A stretch of 39,565 nucleotides of DNA from an uncultured Bacilli bacterium (GTDB lineage Bacteria; Bacillota_I; Bacilli_A; RF39; UBA660), in contig CALVVR010000013.1 in assembly GCA_944363915.1 (NCBI GenBank), forward strand, positions 1 to 39,565. Reading direction: 5' to 3'. Below are positions 7,138-14,746 of the stretch, in pieces (positions within the stretch are counted from its first letter, which is position 1; every line of letters starts with the position of its first letter). A program made the translations under genes and the position numbers. The notes beneath the pieces were generated by a model. That model was not told the origin of the DNA and did not search any database. It worked only from the letters and a program-made list of their open reading frames with translations.

Positions 7138-8031
7138 ATGAATGAAATAATTGTAAAAAATGAAGTAAATATTGAAAATTTAATTTATGAAATAAGAGGA
7201 GTTCAAGTGATGCTAGATAATGATTTGGCCTTGTTATATCAAGTTGAAACAAAAAGAATAAATGAAGCAGTTCATAGAAATAAAGAAAAGTTTCCAGAAA
7301 GGTTTAGCTTTAGAATTTCTGAAGAAGAATATAATCTTTTGAAGTCGCAAATTTCGACTTCAAAAGGTGGTTCAAGAAAAGGACATACTGTTTTTACTGA
7401 GCAAGGAATAGCTATGCTTGCAACAATATTAAAGACAAAAGTAGCTACCCAAGTAAGTATAAAAATAATGGATGCTTTTGTAGCAATGCGAAAATATATA
7501 TCAACTAATTTAATTGAACAAAAATATATAAATGATTTAGTATTAGAAGATCATGAAAAGAATAAAACATTAGAATTATCATTTGCTAAATTTGAAGAAA
7601 AAAAGAAAGTTAACGAAATCTATTTTAATGGTCAAATTTATGATGCTTATTCTAAAATTCAAGAAATATTTGACGAAGCCACTAAAGAAATTATAATTAT
7701 TGATAGTTATGCTGATTATACTTTACTTGATATTATTAAAAGACTAAAAATAAAAGTAATAATTATAACAAAACCTAATAATTTGTTAACTAAACAAGAT
7801 ATTATGAAATATAACAAACAGTATAATAATTTAAAAGTTGTATATGATAATACCTTTCATGATCGTCATTTTATTTTAGATAACAAAATAGTTTACCATT
7901 GTGGGGCTAGTATAAATAGAATCGGTTATAAAACTTTTTCTGTTACTTTAATTAATGATGAAGAAATATGTCAAACATTAATCAACAAAGTTTATAAGAT
8001 TATAAAAGAAAGTGAGTTAAAACATGAATGA
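7138..8031 (+). CDS. ORF6N-domain protein with PLD-like C-terminal domain, copy 1
   Basis: A 297-residue protein. An ORF6N-type DNA-binding domain (about 1-115; IYEIRGVQVMLDNDLALLY, VFTEQGIAMLATIL) is typical of phage antirepressor/KilA-N-associated proteins. A helical linker (about 116-165) and a C-terminal domain (about 165-295) follow; the latter's FHDRHFILDNKIVYHCGAS resembles the phospholipase-D-like H-x-x-x-x-x-x-D...GS core in degenerate form. ATG 7138 is used because AGGGA (7125-7129) precedes it and the sequence then aligns with copies 2 and 3. The ORF6N part carries the palindrome 7337-7365. Its stop overlaps copy 2 by 8 bases. Such proteins occur in prophages and islands; the true activity is unproven. 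Confidence 0.85.
   Translation: MNEIIVKNEVNIENLIYEIRGVQVMLDNDLALLYQVETKRINEAVHRNKEKFPERFSFRISEEEYNLLKSQISTSKGGSRKGHTVFTEQGIAMLATILKTKVATQVSIKIMDAFVAMRKYISTNLIEQKYINDLVLEDHEKNKTLELSFAKFEEKKKVNEIYFNGQIYDAYSKIQEIFDEATKEIIIIDSYADYTLLDIIKRLKIKVIIITKPNNLLTKQDIMKYNKQYNNLKVVYDNTFHDRHFILDNKIVYHCGASINRIGYKTFSVTLINDEEICQTLINKVYKIIKESELKHE
7337..7365. repeat. intragenic palindrome, ORF6N copy 1
   Basis: An 11-bp perfect arm TTTTGAAGTCG and its reverse complement around CAAATTT. It lies inside the codons for KSQISTS of the ORF6N domain. It corresponds by alignment to the palindromes at 8232, 9137 and 9268 although the arm sequence differs. Confidence 0.85.
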
Positions 8032-8938
8032 AATAATTGTAAAAAACGAAGTAAATATAGAGAATCTAATTTATGAAATAAGAGGAATTCAAGTAATGTT
8101 GGATAGTGATTTAGCCAAACTTTATGAATGCGCCAACGGAACTAAAACAATTAATTTAGCTGTTAAAAGGCATATTAATAGATTTCCTAAACGCTTTATG
8201 TTTCAATTATCAAAAGACGAATATTATAAAATTCTAAGGTTTCAATCTGAAACCTTAGAACTAGAACAAGGGAAATATTCTAAATATTTACCGTATGCAT
8301 TTACCGAACAAGGAGTAGCAATGTTAGCCACTGTTCTTAGAACTAAAGTGGCTGAAAAAGTAAGTATAAAAATAATGGATGCTTTTGTAACAATGCGAAA
8401 ATATATATCAACTAATTTAATTGAACAAAAATATATAAATGATTTAGTATTAGAAGATCATGAAAAGAATAAAACATTAGAATTATCATTTGCTAAATTT
8501 GAAGAAAAAAAGAAAGTTAACGAAATCTATTTTAATGGTCAAATTTATGATGCTTATTCTAAAATTCAAGAAATATTTGACGAAGCCACTAAAGAAATTA
8601 TAATTATTGATAGTTATGCTAATTACACTTTACTTGATATTATTAAAAGATTAAATATAAAAGTAATAATTATAACAAAACCAAATAATTTATTAACAAA
8701 ACAAGATATTATAAGATATAGTAAACAATATAATAATCTAAAAGTTATATATGATAATACTTTTCACGACCGTTATTTCGTTTTAGATAACAAAATAGTT
8801 TACCACTGTGGAACTAGTATAAATAGAATTGGTTATAAAACATTTTCGATTACTTTAATTAATGATAAAGAAATATGTCAAGCATTAATTGGCAAAGCTT
8901 ATAAAATCGTAAAAGAAAGTGATGTAAAATATGAATGA
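8024..8938 (+). CDS. ORF6N-domain protein with PLD-like C-terminal domain, copy 2
   Basis: A 304-residue paralogue of copy 1. The first 22 residues and the C-terminal half are nearly identical, while the middle of the ORF6N domain differs (LAKLYECANGTKTINLAVKR instead of LALLYQVETKRI). A 261-base tract (8360-8620) matches 7453-7713 of copy 1 with one substitution, the mark of recent gene conversion or duplication. The PLD-like motif reads FHDRYFVLDNKIVYHCGTS. It overlaps copy 1 and copy 3 by 8 bases each (ATGAATGA), so translation is probably coupled. The palindrome 8232-8260 sits in the ORF6N part. Confidence 0.85.
   Translation: MNEIIVKNEVNIENLIYEIRGIQVMLDSDLAKLYECANGTKTINLAVKRHINRFPKRFMFQLSKDEYYKILRFQSETLELEQGKYSKYLPYAFTEQGVAMLATVLRTKVAEKVSIKIMDAFVTMRKYISTNLIEQKYINDLVLEDHEKNKTLELSFAKFEEKKKVNEIYFNGQIYDAYSKIQEIFDEATKEIIIIDSYANYTLLDIIKRLNIKVIIITKPNNLLTKQDIIRYSKQYNNLKVIYDNTFHDRYFVLDNKIVYHCGTSINRIGYKTFSITLINDKEICQALIGKAYKIVKESDVKYE
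8232..8260. repeat. intragenic palindrome, ORF6N copy 2
   Basis: Perfect 13-bp arms TTCTAAGGTTTCA / TGAAACCTTAGAA around ATC. They encode part of LRFQSETLE. Confidence 0.9.
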
Positions 8939-9293
8939 AATAATTATAAAAAACGAAGTAAATATAGAGAATCTAATTTATGAAATAAGAGGAGTTCAAG
9001 TAATGTTAGATAGTGATTTAGCTAAACTTTATGAATGTGCTAATGGAACTAAAGATATAAATAAAGCGGTTAAGAGAAATATAGAAAGATTTCCTGAAAA
9101 TTTTATGTTTCAGCTAACAGATGAAGAATATAGTTGTTTGAGGTTCCAAACTGGAACCTCAAATACAAAAGGTGGTAGAAGATACAATCCATATGTGTTT
9201 ACCGAACAAGGTGTTGCTATGCTAACAACTATTATGTTTCAACTAACAGATGAAGAAATAAAAAACTTTCAAGGTTTCAAGTTGAAACCTTGA
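8931..9293 (+). pseudogene. ORF6N-domain gene, copy 3, truncated
   Basis: The frame encodes 120 residues. Residues 1-101 are a normal ORF6N domain up to VFTEQGVAMLTTI. The frame then jumps to MFQLTDEEIKNFQ, which repeats the sequence found some 43 residues earlier (MFQLTDEEYSC), and it ends at TGA. It therefore lacks the linker and the PLD-like domain and is fused to the start of a fourth, decayed ORF6N segment. Unequal recombination between paralogues at the MFQLTDEE codons is the simplest cause. It may still make a short DNA-binding protein lacking the C-terminal domain, a possible dominant-negative form; that is speculation. Confidence 0.7.
9137..9163. repeat. intragenic palindrome, ORF6N copy 3
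   Basis: Perfect 12-bp arms TTTGAGGTTCCA / TGGAACCTCAAA around AAC, in the codons for LRFQTGTSN. Confidence 0.9.
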
Positions 9294-9410
9294 ACAAAAG
9301 AGGATCTAACATTAAATACTTATTTGTGCTTACTTAATAAGGAAAATCTATGTTTAAAACAATATTAAAATAAAAGTAACTATACAAAATGAATAGGATA
9401 TATTTGTAAT
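9234..9410 (+). pseudogene. decayed ORF6N segment, copy 4
   Basis: After the MFQLTDEE repeat the correct ORF6N frame continues in another phase from 9272 (RFQVETLNKRGSNIKYL, then stop). Beyond it, AAGGAAAATCTATG and AACAATATTAAA at about 9339-9372 still align with the 'EQGIAMLATILK' codons of copy 1 (7402-7439). The reading frame is broken several times. This explains most of the apparently empty stretch 9294-9410. Confidence 0.7.
9268..9294. repeat. intragenic palindrome, decayed ORF6N copy 4
   Basis: Perfect 13-bp arms TTCAAGGTTTCAA / TTGAAACCTTGAA around a single G. The palindrome is intact although the gene around it is broken. Confidence 0.85.
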
Positions 9411-9478
9411 TATAAAATATATATTTTCAATAATTTATCAAGATAATGCCAACTATAAGTAAATAATTATAATATCTC

Positions 9479-9507
9479 TTGTTTCTTTTTTAAATAATTG
9501 GTAAAAT
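9479..9507 (+). promoter_or_regulatory. promoter of dedA
   Basis: TTGTTT (9479-9484), a 17-base spacer, TAAAAT (9502-9507). It is 25 bases upstream of the dedA start, whose AAAGGAG ribosome site follows. Confidence 0.6.
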
Positions 9508-9531
9508 ATTATAAAGAAAAAGGAGCAAAAT

Positions 9532-10149
9532 ATGGAAGAATTTATATTATCGATGATGAATCAATTTGGCTATATTGGTGTTTTTCTATTAATAGCCATT
9601 GAAAATATATTCCCACCAATTCCTTCAGAAGTAATTTTACTTTTTGGTGGTTTTATGACAACTTATAGTGAGCTTAATATTGTTTTAATGATTATTTTTG
9701 CAACTTTAGGTTCCTTAATTGGGGCAATAGTTTTATATTATATTGGCAAAATATTAAATAAAGAAAGACTAAAAAAAATAATTGATGGTAAAATAGGAAA
9801 AATATTAAGACTTAAAAATAGTGATATTGATAAAGCTGATGAATGGTTCGATAAAAAAGGAAATAAAACAGTTTTCTTCTGTCGCTTTATTCCAATTGTT
9901 AGAAGCTTAATTTCTATTCCTGCTGGTATGAGTGAAATGCCACTCGGTAAGTTTTTCTTATATACTACGACCGGTTCATTAATTTGGAATACTGTTTTAA
10001 TTATTATCGGCGCAATTGTCGGTGAAAAATGGGAATCAATATTAAATATTTTTGATACTTATTCTAATATTGTTTTAGTATTATTAGTAATTATTTTTAT
10101 CGTTGGTGTTTATGTTTTCTACCACACTAAAAATAAAAAGAAAAGTTGA
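9532..10149 (+). CDS. DedA family membrane protein
   Basis: A 205-residue protein. It has the DedA/SNARE-associated signature: 'ENIFPPIPSEVILLFGG' near the N-terminus with its re-entrant acidic/proline motif, a glycine-rich membrane helix (LGSLIGAIVLYYIGK), and 'FFCRFIPIVRSLISIPAGM' with the two conserved arginines, followed by a final pair of membrane helices. DedA proteins act in the cytoplasmic membrane; some members recycle undecaprenyl phosphate or flip phosphatidylethanolamine. Which lipid this one handles cannot be read. A strong AAGGAG site supports the ATG. The TGA stop overlaps the -35 of the argS T-box promoter. Confidence 0.9.
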   Translation: MEEFILSMMNQFGYIGVFLLIAIENIFPPIPSEVILLFGGFMTTYSELNIVLMIIFATLGSLIGAIVLYYIGKILNKERLKKIIDGKIGKILRLKNSDIDKADEWFDKKGNKTVFFCRFIPIVRSLISIPAGMSEMPLGKFFLYTTTGSLIWNTVLIIIGAIVGEKWESILNIFDTYSNIVLVLLVIIFIVGVYVFYHTKNKKKS

Positions 10150-10174
10150 CAAGAAAGATAAAAACTGTTAAAAT
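10146..10174 (+). promoter_or_regulatory. promoter of T-box-argS
   Basis: TTGACA (10146-10151), 17 bases, TAAAAT (10169-10174). The -35 overlaps the dedA stop codon. Confidence 0.8.
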
Positions 10175-10180
10175 TAAACA

Positions 10181-10390
10181 CATTGAAAACGAGGAAGAGA
10201 AATAGTAATAAAATCAATTATTTTAAAGTGAGTTATCGGTTGGTGGAAGATAATAATAATATTTTATGAACGCGTCTTGGAGTTTTAAAGCAGATCTGCT
10301 ATAAAGATTAAAGTGTATAGGTTTCTATAAAATAAGGTGGTACCGCGATAATTCGTCCTTATATTTATAGGGACTTTTTATTTTAGAAAG
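10181..10390 (+). promoter_or_regulatory. T-box riboswitch, arginine (specifier CGC)
   Basis: The leader shows the stem I elements GAGGAAGAG and GGTTGGTG, and the specifier loop GAACGC, whose CGC (10271-10273) is an Arg codon. This matches the gene it controls. The T-box AAGGTGGTACCGCG is at 10334-10347. The terminator hairpin is GTCCTTAT / ATAGGGAC (10355-10374) with a T-run. Uncharged tRNA-Arg should stabilise the antiterminator and raise argS expression. The same GAA-codon placement occurs in the aspS leader at 36795-36800, which supports the codon choice. Confidence 0.93.
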
Positions 10391-10399
10391 GGTGATTTT

Positions 10400-12061
10400 A
10401 TGTATAAAGATTATATTATTAAATTAGTTAAAGAAGTAATTGGCGATAAAAATGTCATTGTTGAAACCCCACCAAAAAAAGAAATGGGTGACTATAGTGT
10501 TCCTTGTTTTAGTTTTAAAGATGATGTTAATAAAAATCCTTTAGAAATAGCTAATAAAATTAAAGAAAATATCAATGACAAAGATAATATTTTTAATAAA
10601 ATAGAAACAATGGGACCTTATGTTAATTTTTATCTTAATTATGATAAAGCAAGTAATATTATTAAAGAAATATTAGATAAAAAAAATAACTATGGTTCAT
10701 TAAATCAAGGACATAATGATGCTTTATTGATCGAACACACTTCCATTAATCCTAACGCCGAACCACATATGGGAAGATGCCGTAATAGCTTAATTGGTGA
10801 TTTCTTAGCTAATTTATTTAAGTTTGTTGGTTATGAAGTAGAAAGACATTATTTTATCAACGATTTAGGTAAAAAAATTGCTTTACTTGTTATTGGTATT
10901 GAAAAATATGGATTAAAAACTGATAGCTTTAGTGATATATTAGATGTTTACGTTAAGATAAGCAATGAGGCTAAAACTGACGAAACTTTAGAAAAAAAAG
11001 CTTTTGATTATTTAGAATTAGTTGAGTCTGGTAACCAAGAAATGATTAATAAATTTAAAAACATTACTGATAAATGTGTCGAAGGACAAATGAAAATATT
11101 TAAGGAATTAGAAATTAATTTTGATGTTTTCACCCATGAGTCAGATTATGTTTACAACAATTATTTAACAAATATTTTAAATAAATTAGATGAAAAAGGT
11201 AGATTAAAACTTGATGAAAATGGTAGATATTATGTTGATTTATCTGGTTATGATATTCCAACTAAAGAGCCAGTTTTAGTTTTAACAAGATCAAACAAAA
11301 CATCACTTTATCCGATTAAAGATATTGCTTATACAATGCATAAAATGGATTTAAATAGTACTAATAACTATATTGTTTTAGGTGAAGATCAAGAAGTATA
11401 TATGAAACAAATAGCTGCTACTTTAGATATTTTAGGCTATAAAGCCCCTAAATTAATTAGTTATTCTTATGTTTTATTAGATGGCGATAAAATGAGTACA
11501 TCTAATGGTACTTTAGTTTTAGTAACTGATTTTATTAAAGCATTAAGAGAAAAAATTAAAAAAGAATTTGAAAATAGAAGTTTGGAATGTAATGAAGATA
11601 CTTTAAAAATATTAACTAATGCTTGTATTAAATATACAATGCTTAACGTATCAAGAAATAAAATAGTTAATTTTAATTTTGATAATGCAACTAGTTTTAC
11701 TGGAGAATCAGCTATTTATATTTTATATAGTATTGTTAGAATTAATTCGATTTTAAGAAATAATAAATATCAAAATACCGAAATTAAATTAACAGATGAG
11801 TTAGAATATCAAATAGTTAAAGATTTAATTGAATTTCCTAGTTTAGTTAATGATTTATTAGTAACTAGTGAACCAGTATTGTTAACAAAATACATCTTTA
11901 ATTTAACCCAAAAATTCTCATCATATTATGAAAAAATCAATATTAGTAACATAACTGATATTCAAATTAAAAATTCTAAATTGTTATTATTAGAAGCAAT
12001 AAAAATAGTTTTAACTAATGGTTTAAGTATTTTAGGAATTAAAACAATTGAAAAAATGTAA
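10400..12061 (+). CDS. argS: arginine--tRNA ligase
   Basis: A 553-residue class I ArgRS. The N-terminal additional domain spans about 1-100 (ends in GPYVNFYL). The HIGH-like motif is EPHMGRCRN, the KMSKS-like loop is DGDKMSTSNG, and an all-helical DALR-type anticodon-binding end covers about residues 430-553. 'HTSINPNAEPHMGRCRN' and 'YFINDLGKKIA' resemble the archaeal-type ArgRS branch more than the classical Bacillus form; this is an impression only. It charges tRNA-Arg. The T-box leader controls it. The exonuclease gene follows after 9 bases and is likely co-transcribed. Confidence 0.95.
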   Translation: MYKDYIIKLVKEVIGDKNVIVETPPKKEMGDYSVPCFSFKDDVNKNPLEIANKIKENINDKDNIFNKIETMGPYVNFYLNYDKASNIIKEILDKKNNYGSLNQGHNDALLIEHTSINPNAEPHMGRCRNSLIGDFLANLFKFVGYEVERHYFINDLGKKIALLVIGIEKYGLKTDSFSDILDVYVKISNEAKTDETLEKKAFDYLELVESGNQEMINKFKNITDKCVEGQMKIFKELEINFDVFTHESDYVYNNYLTNILNKLDEKGRLKLDENGRYYVDLSGYDIPTKEPVLVLTRSNKTSLYPIKDIAYTMHKMDLNSTNNYIVLGEDQEVYMKQIAATLDILGYKAPKLISYSYVLLDGDKMSTSNGTLVLVTDFIKALREKIKKEFENRSLECNEDTLKILTNACIKYTMLNVSRNKIVNFNFDNATSFTGESAIYILYSIVRINSILRNNKYQNTEIKLTDELEYQIVKDLIEFPSLVNDLLVTSEPVLLTKYIFNLTQKFSSYYEKINISNITDIQIKNSKLLLLEAIKIVLTNGLSILGIKTIEKM

Positions 12062-12070
12062 GGAGGTATT

Positions 12071-12607
12071 ATGATGTGTGATGATTATGTTGTTTTTGAT
12101 ATTGAAACAACAGGTTTAAATAAAGATAATGATTATATAATTGAAATAGGTGCGTTAAAATATAAAAATAATATTTTAGTTGATGAATTTAATTATTTAA
12201 TTAATCCTAAAATAAAATTACCAGAGATTATAACAACAATTACAGGAATTAAAGATGAAGATTTAATTAATCAAGATACAATTGATAATGTTTTGCCTAA
12301 ATTTATCGATTTTATTGAAGATTTACCTTTAATTGCTCATAATAATGAATTTGATTTAGGATTTATCAATAAAAATATTAAAGATTTAAATCTAAATAAA
12401 TTAAATAATAAAATGATTGATACTTTAGCACTTGCTCGTATTTATTTACCGCAAATGTATAACTATAAATTAGAAACATTAAAAAAATATTTTAATATTA
12501 AACAAGTATCGCATCGAGCAATAGGGGATTGTTATACGACTAATTATGTTTATCAAGAATGTAAAAAAAGGGCAGCTGTTAAAAATCAAAAAAGCTTATT
12601 CGTTTGA
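12071..12607 (+). CDS. DnaQ/PolC-type 3'-5' exonuclease (DEDDh)
   Basis: A 178-residue, single-domain exonuclease. Exo I is FDIETTG (Asp10, Glu12), Exo II is LIAHNNEFDLGF (Asp94), and Exo III is SHRAIGDC (His147, Asp152), so all catalytic residues for two-metal hydrolysis are present. It resembles the proofreading epsilon subunit and the exonuclease insert of PolC, but stands alone; roles in proofreading, RNA turnover or repair are all possible. AGGAGG (12061-12066) gives ATG 12071 or the adjacent ATG 12074. It lies 9 bases after argS. The final codons form part of the terminator 12588-12618. Confidence 0.88.
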   Translation: MMCDDYVVFDIETTGLNKDNDYIIEIGALKYKNNILVDEFNYLINPKIKLPEIITTITGIKDEDLINQDTIDNVLPKFIDFIEDLPLIAHNNEFDLGFINKNIKDLNLNKLNNKMIDTLALARIYLPQMYNYKLETLKKYFNIKQVSHRAIGDCYTTNYVYQECKKRAAVKNQKSLFV

Positions 12608-12618
12608 ATAGGCTTTTA
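12588..12618. terminator. bidirectional terminator between exonuclease gene and minus-strand gene
   Basis: AAAAGCTTATTC and GAATAGGCTTTT pair with one mismatch around GTTT, with A- and T-runs on both sides. The stem includes the last codons of the exonuclease gene and abuts the stop of the convergent gene 12616-13122. Confidence 0.7.
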
Positions 12619-13122
12619 TTCTACTTCAACTGTTTCTAACCATTTTTCAAATTTTGGGAAATAAGTATCTTTATTTTTTTCTTCGCAAAATAAATTAATT
12701 ATCCAAAAAGCATTACTTCCTTTAGTAACAGCTGTCATATAAGAATAATCTTTACCACTTATGGTATCATCATAAGTGTAATACATTATTTGGTCATTTA
12801 AATTTTTATATTCATTGTCTTTTTCATTGACATAAGAAATTAGTTCGGCATATTCTTCTAATGAAGTATTTTCATCGATTTCTAAAGAACTTAAATCTTC
12901 AAAAGTCTCTTTAACAACAGAAACACCAGCATTTTGACTTTCATAATAAAAAGTTGCTCCAATGTAATCTTTTTCATTAAAACCATCTTCCATCGTTATT
13001 GTAAATCCACTATCAGAATAAATTTTTTCTTCAACATCATTTCCCATCAATGCTACAGCAACAATAAATACAGCAATAAAACCAACCACCCAAGCAATTA
13101 CTTTAATGACATTTTCCTTCAC
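12616..13122 (-). CDS. membrane-anchored hypothetical protein
   Basis: A 168-residue protein with one N-terminal membrane segment (residues about 6-26, VIAWVVGFIAVFIVAVAL) and an acidic extracytoplasmic domain (SGFTITMEDGF, then ATFYYESQNAGVSVVKE). The domain's opening, with a 'GF.I..P/DGF' strand and a 'V.....F' strand, loosely recalls PsbP/DcrB-like folds, but I would not assign it. The start is GTG at 13122 with AAAGGAGG 7 bases upstream. It is convergent with the exonuclease gene and 34 bases from the next minus-strand gene, so the two minus genes may share a transcript. Confidence 0.65.
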   Translation of the reverse strand: MKENVIKVIAWVVGFIAVFIVAVALMGNDVEEKIYSDSGFTITMEDGFNEKDYIGATFYYESQNAGVSVVKETFEDLSSLEIDENTSLEEYAELISYVNEKDNEYKNLNDQIMYYTYDDTISGKDYSYMTAVTKGSNAFWIINLFCEEKNKDTYFPKFEKWLETVEVE

Positions 13123-13155
13123 AAAACTTCCTCCTTTATATAATTATACCTAAAA

Positions 13156-13434
13156 TTATTCATTATTACTAGATTTTAAACCTAATTTTCCTTTAAATAT
13201 TTTATATAAAGATTCTGCTCCAATAATTACTATAAAGCCACACCATAAAGAGTTAACTAATCCTAAGTTAGTAAAAGATAAAGCAAATAATGTCCCGATA
13301 ATAAATTCTAATATGACAAAAACAAAACAATTATTAATTTTAAAATTATCTTTAATATATTGAATAGTTTGGGTAACAATTAAACTAGCTAAAGATGAAG
13401 TTGTTAAAATATCGATTAATGTATTTAAATTCAT
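13156..13434 (-). CDS. small membrane protein, holin-like layout
   Basis: A 92-residue protein with about two to three hydrophobic segments (SLASLIVTQTIQYI, FVFVILEFIIGTLFALSF, SLWCGFIVIIGAESLYKIF) and a charged C-terminal tail. Its size and layout resemble phage-type holins, but there are no other phage genes nearby, so this is topology only. The start is placed at ATG 13434 because AAAGGA (13444-13449) sits just before; ATG 13443 would abut it. It shares a divergent upstream region with tcdA. Confidence 0.6.
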   Translation of the reverse strand: MNLNTLIDILTTSSLASLIVTQTIQYIKDNFKINNCFVFVILEFIIGTLFALSFTNLGLVNSLWCGFIVIIGAESLYKIFKGKLGLKSSNNE

Positions 13435-13516
13435 TAAAATCATTCCTTTCTAATTCTTTATTTTATGATAATATTTTTAACCGGCTTATATTCCTGACTA
13501 TAAAATTCATTATATC

Positions 13517-13545
13517 TTTACTTTTCAAGCGTTTTTCGATATAAT
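13517..13545 (+). promoter_or_regulatory. probable promoter of tcdA
   Basis: TTTACT (13517-13522), 17 bases, TATAAT (13540-13545), ending 18 bases before the tcdA start. The -35 is weak; the -10 is consensus. Confidence 0.5.
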
Positions 13546-13563
13546 TATAATGGTGTTTAGGAT

Positions 13564-14244
13564 ATGGAAGAAAGATTAATTTGGCTACTTGGCGATAAAT
13601 TAGAAATAATTAAAAACAAGACTGTTTTAATAGTTGGTCTAGGTGGGGTAGGAAGTTATGCTTTAGAAACTTTAGCTAGAACTTGTTTTAATAAATTAAT
13701 AATTGTCGATAATGATACAATTGATATTACTAATTTAAATAGGCAATTAATGAGCAATATTGATAATATCGGTAGATATAAGACTGATGTTTGGGAAGAT
13801 AGAATAAAAAAAATAAATCCTAATTGTCAAGTAATTAAAATAACTGAATTTATTACTAAAGATAATTTAACTGATTTATTTAAAGAGAAAATTGATTATG
13901 TTATCGATGCCTGTGATACATTAGAAACTAAAAAAGAACTAATTAAATATTGTCTACAAAACAAGATTAAATTTATTTCTTCTTTAGGAATGGCTAATCG
14001 AATAGATGCAACGAAAGTTAAAATTAGTTATTTAGATAAGACAGCTTACGATCCTTTAGCTAAAAAGTTAAGATTATTAGTAAAAAAAGAAAATATTAAA
14101 GGTAAAATTCCAGTTGTTTATAGTGAGGAAATACCAATAAAAAGTTCCAAATTAGGTTCAATTGCTCATGTCCCAGCTATAGCAGGATTATTGTGTACAA
14201 ATTATATTATCAACGATATTTTAAAAGGAGTTAATCATGAATAA
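13564..14244 (+). CDS. tcdA: tRNA threonylcarbamoyladenosine dehydratase (ThiF/MoeB family)
   Basis: A 226-residue E1-like enzyme. An ATP-binding GLGGVGSYA (residues 25-33), 'IIVDNDTIDITNLNRQL' (about 46-62) and 'YVIDACDT' match the TcdA subgroup, which cyclises the t6A base of tRNA at position 37 using ATP. 'SLGMANRIDATKVKI' and 'IPVVYSEE' further favour TcdA over MoeB or ThiF. The CxxC zinc pair of MoeB is absent, as in TcdA. The start ATG uses GGTG (13552-13555). It overlaps the next gene by 8 bases. Confidence 0.88.
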   Translation: MEERLIWLLGDKLEIIKNKTVLIVGLGGVGSYALETLARTCFNKLIIVDNDTIDITNLNRQLMSNIDNIGRYKTDVWEDRIKKINPNCQVIKITEFITKDNLTDLFKEKIDYVIDACDTLETKKELIKYCLQNKIKFISSLGMANRIDATKVKISYLDKTAYDPLAKKLRLLVKKENIKGKIPVVYSEEIPIKSSKLGSIAHVPAIAGLLCTNYIINDILKGVNHE

Positions 14245-14737
14245 ACTAAAAACTATTGTAAAAAAATTAAGTGGTAATGTTTTGGGGATTGGTTTAAGTG
14301 AAGATTTAACTACTTTAATCGAAAACAATAATAATATTATAGAATGTAATTTATTAAATTCTTATGTTAAAGGTAAATTTAAGAAAAGTTTTTTTAAGAA
14401 AACAATTAGAATAAAAAAAATAAGAAAAGTTTTTAAAAAGAAAAAGATTGATTATATTGTTTGTAATTATGATGAAATAAGCAATTATCTTAATACCTTT
14501 GTTAAAGATAGTATTTATATCAATAAAGGTAAAATATATTTTTATGGTAATGTCGATATTGATTTATTAAAATTAAAATATGGACGATATGATGTTAAAA
14601 TAAATTTAGTTGATAAAAAAATCATCGAAATTGATACTAGTTTAGCTAAAAATAATTTTTTTAAAGATAATTATTATCGATTAGTGGATTTTAAAAATCA
14701 TCTAATTGAGATTATTGGTGACGTTTTGATGAATTAG
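14237..14737 (+). CDS. hypothetical protein coupled to tcdA
   Basis: A 166-residue, very basic protein. A central poly-Lys/Ile stretch (KIRKVFKKKKIDYIVCNYDE) is followed by strand-like segments (SIYINKGKIYFYGN, YDVKINLVDKKIIEID). The N-terminal 'NVLGIGLSEDL' and 'IDYIVCNYDEI' could be parts of a Rossmann-like nucleotide fold (a methyltransferase-like remnant), but the SAM motifs are not clear and I make no assignment. It overlaps tcdA by 8 bases (ATGAATAA), and the prepilin-like gene starts 9 bases after it. Confidence 0.65.
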   Translation: MNKLKTIVKKLSGNVLGIGLSEDLTTLIENNNNIIECNLLNSYVKGKFKKSFFKKTIRIKKIRKVFKKKKIDYIVCNYDEISNYLNTFVKDSIYINKGKIYFYGNVDIDLLKLKYGRYDVKINLVDKKIIEIDTSLAKNNFFKDNYYRLVDFKNHLIEIIGDVLMN

Positions 14738-14746
14738 GAGGAAATT

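Noticed and set aside
7337..9294. ORF6N palindromes as intrinsic terminators
   Set aside because: They lie well inside coding sequence and none is followed by a proper T-run.
7337..9294. Repeated palindromes as a CRISPR-like array
   Set aside because: The four sites are about 0.13 to 0.9 kb apart, differ in sequence and are part of homologous genes; there are no spacers or cas genes.
12934..13143. 69-residue plus-strand frame opposite the minus-strand membrane protein
   Set aside because: Low-complexity Asn/Ser/Ile/Phe composition typical of antisense of a hydrophobic gene; the minus frame has a clear GGAGG site and start.
13156..13434. Prophage holin
   Set aside because: Topology alone resembles a holin; no lysin or other phage gene is nearby, so only a membrane protein is claimed.
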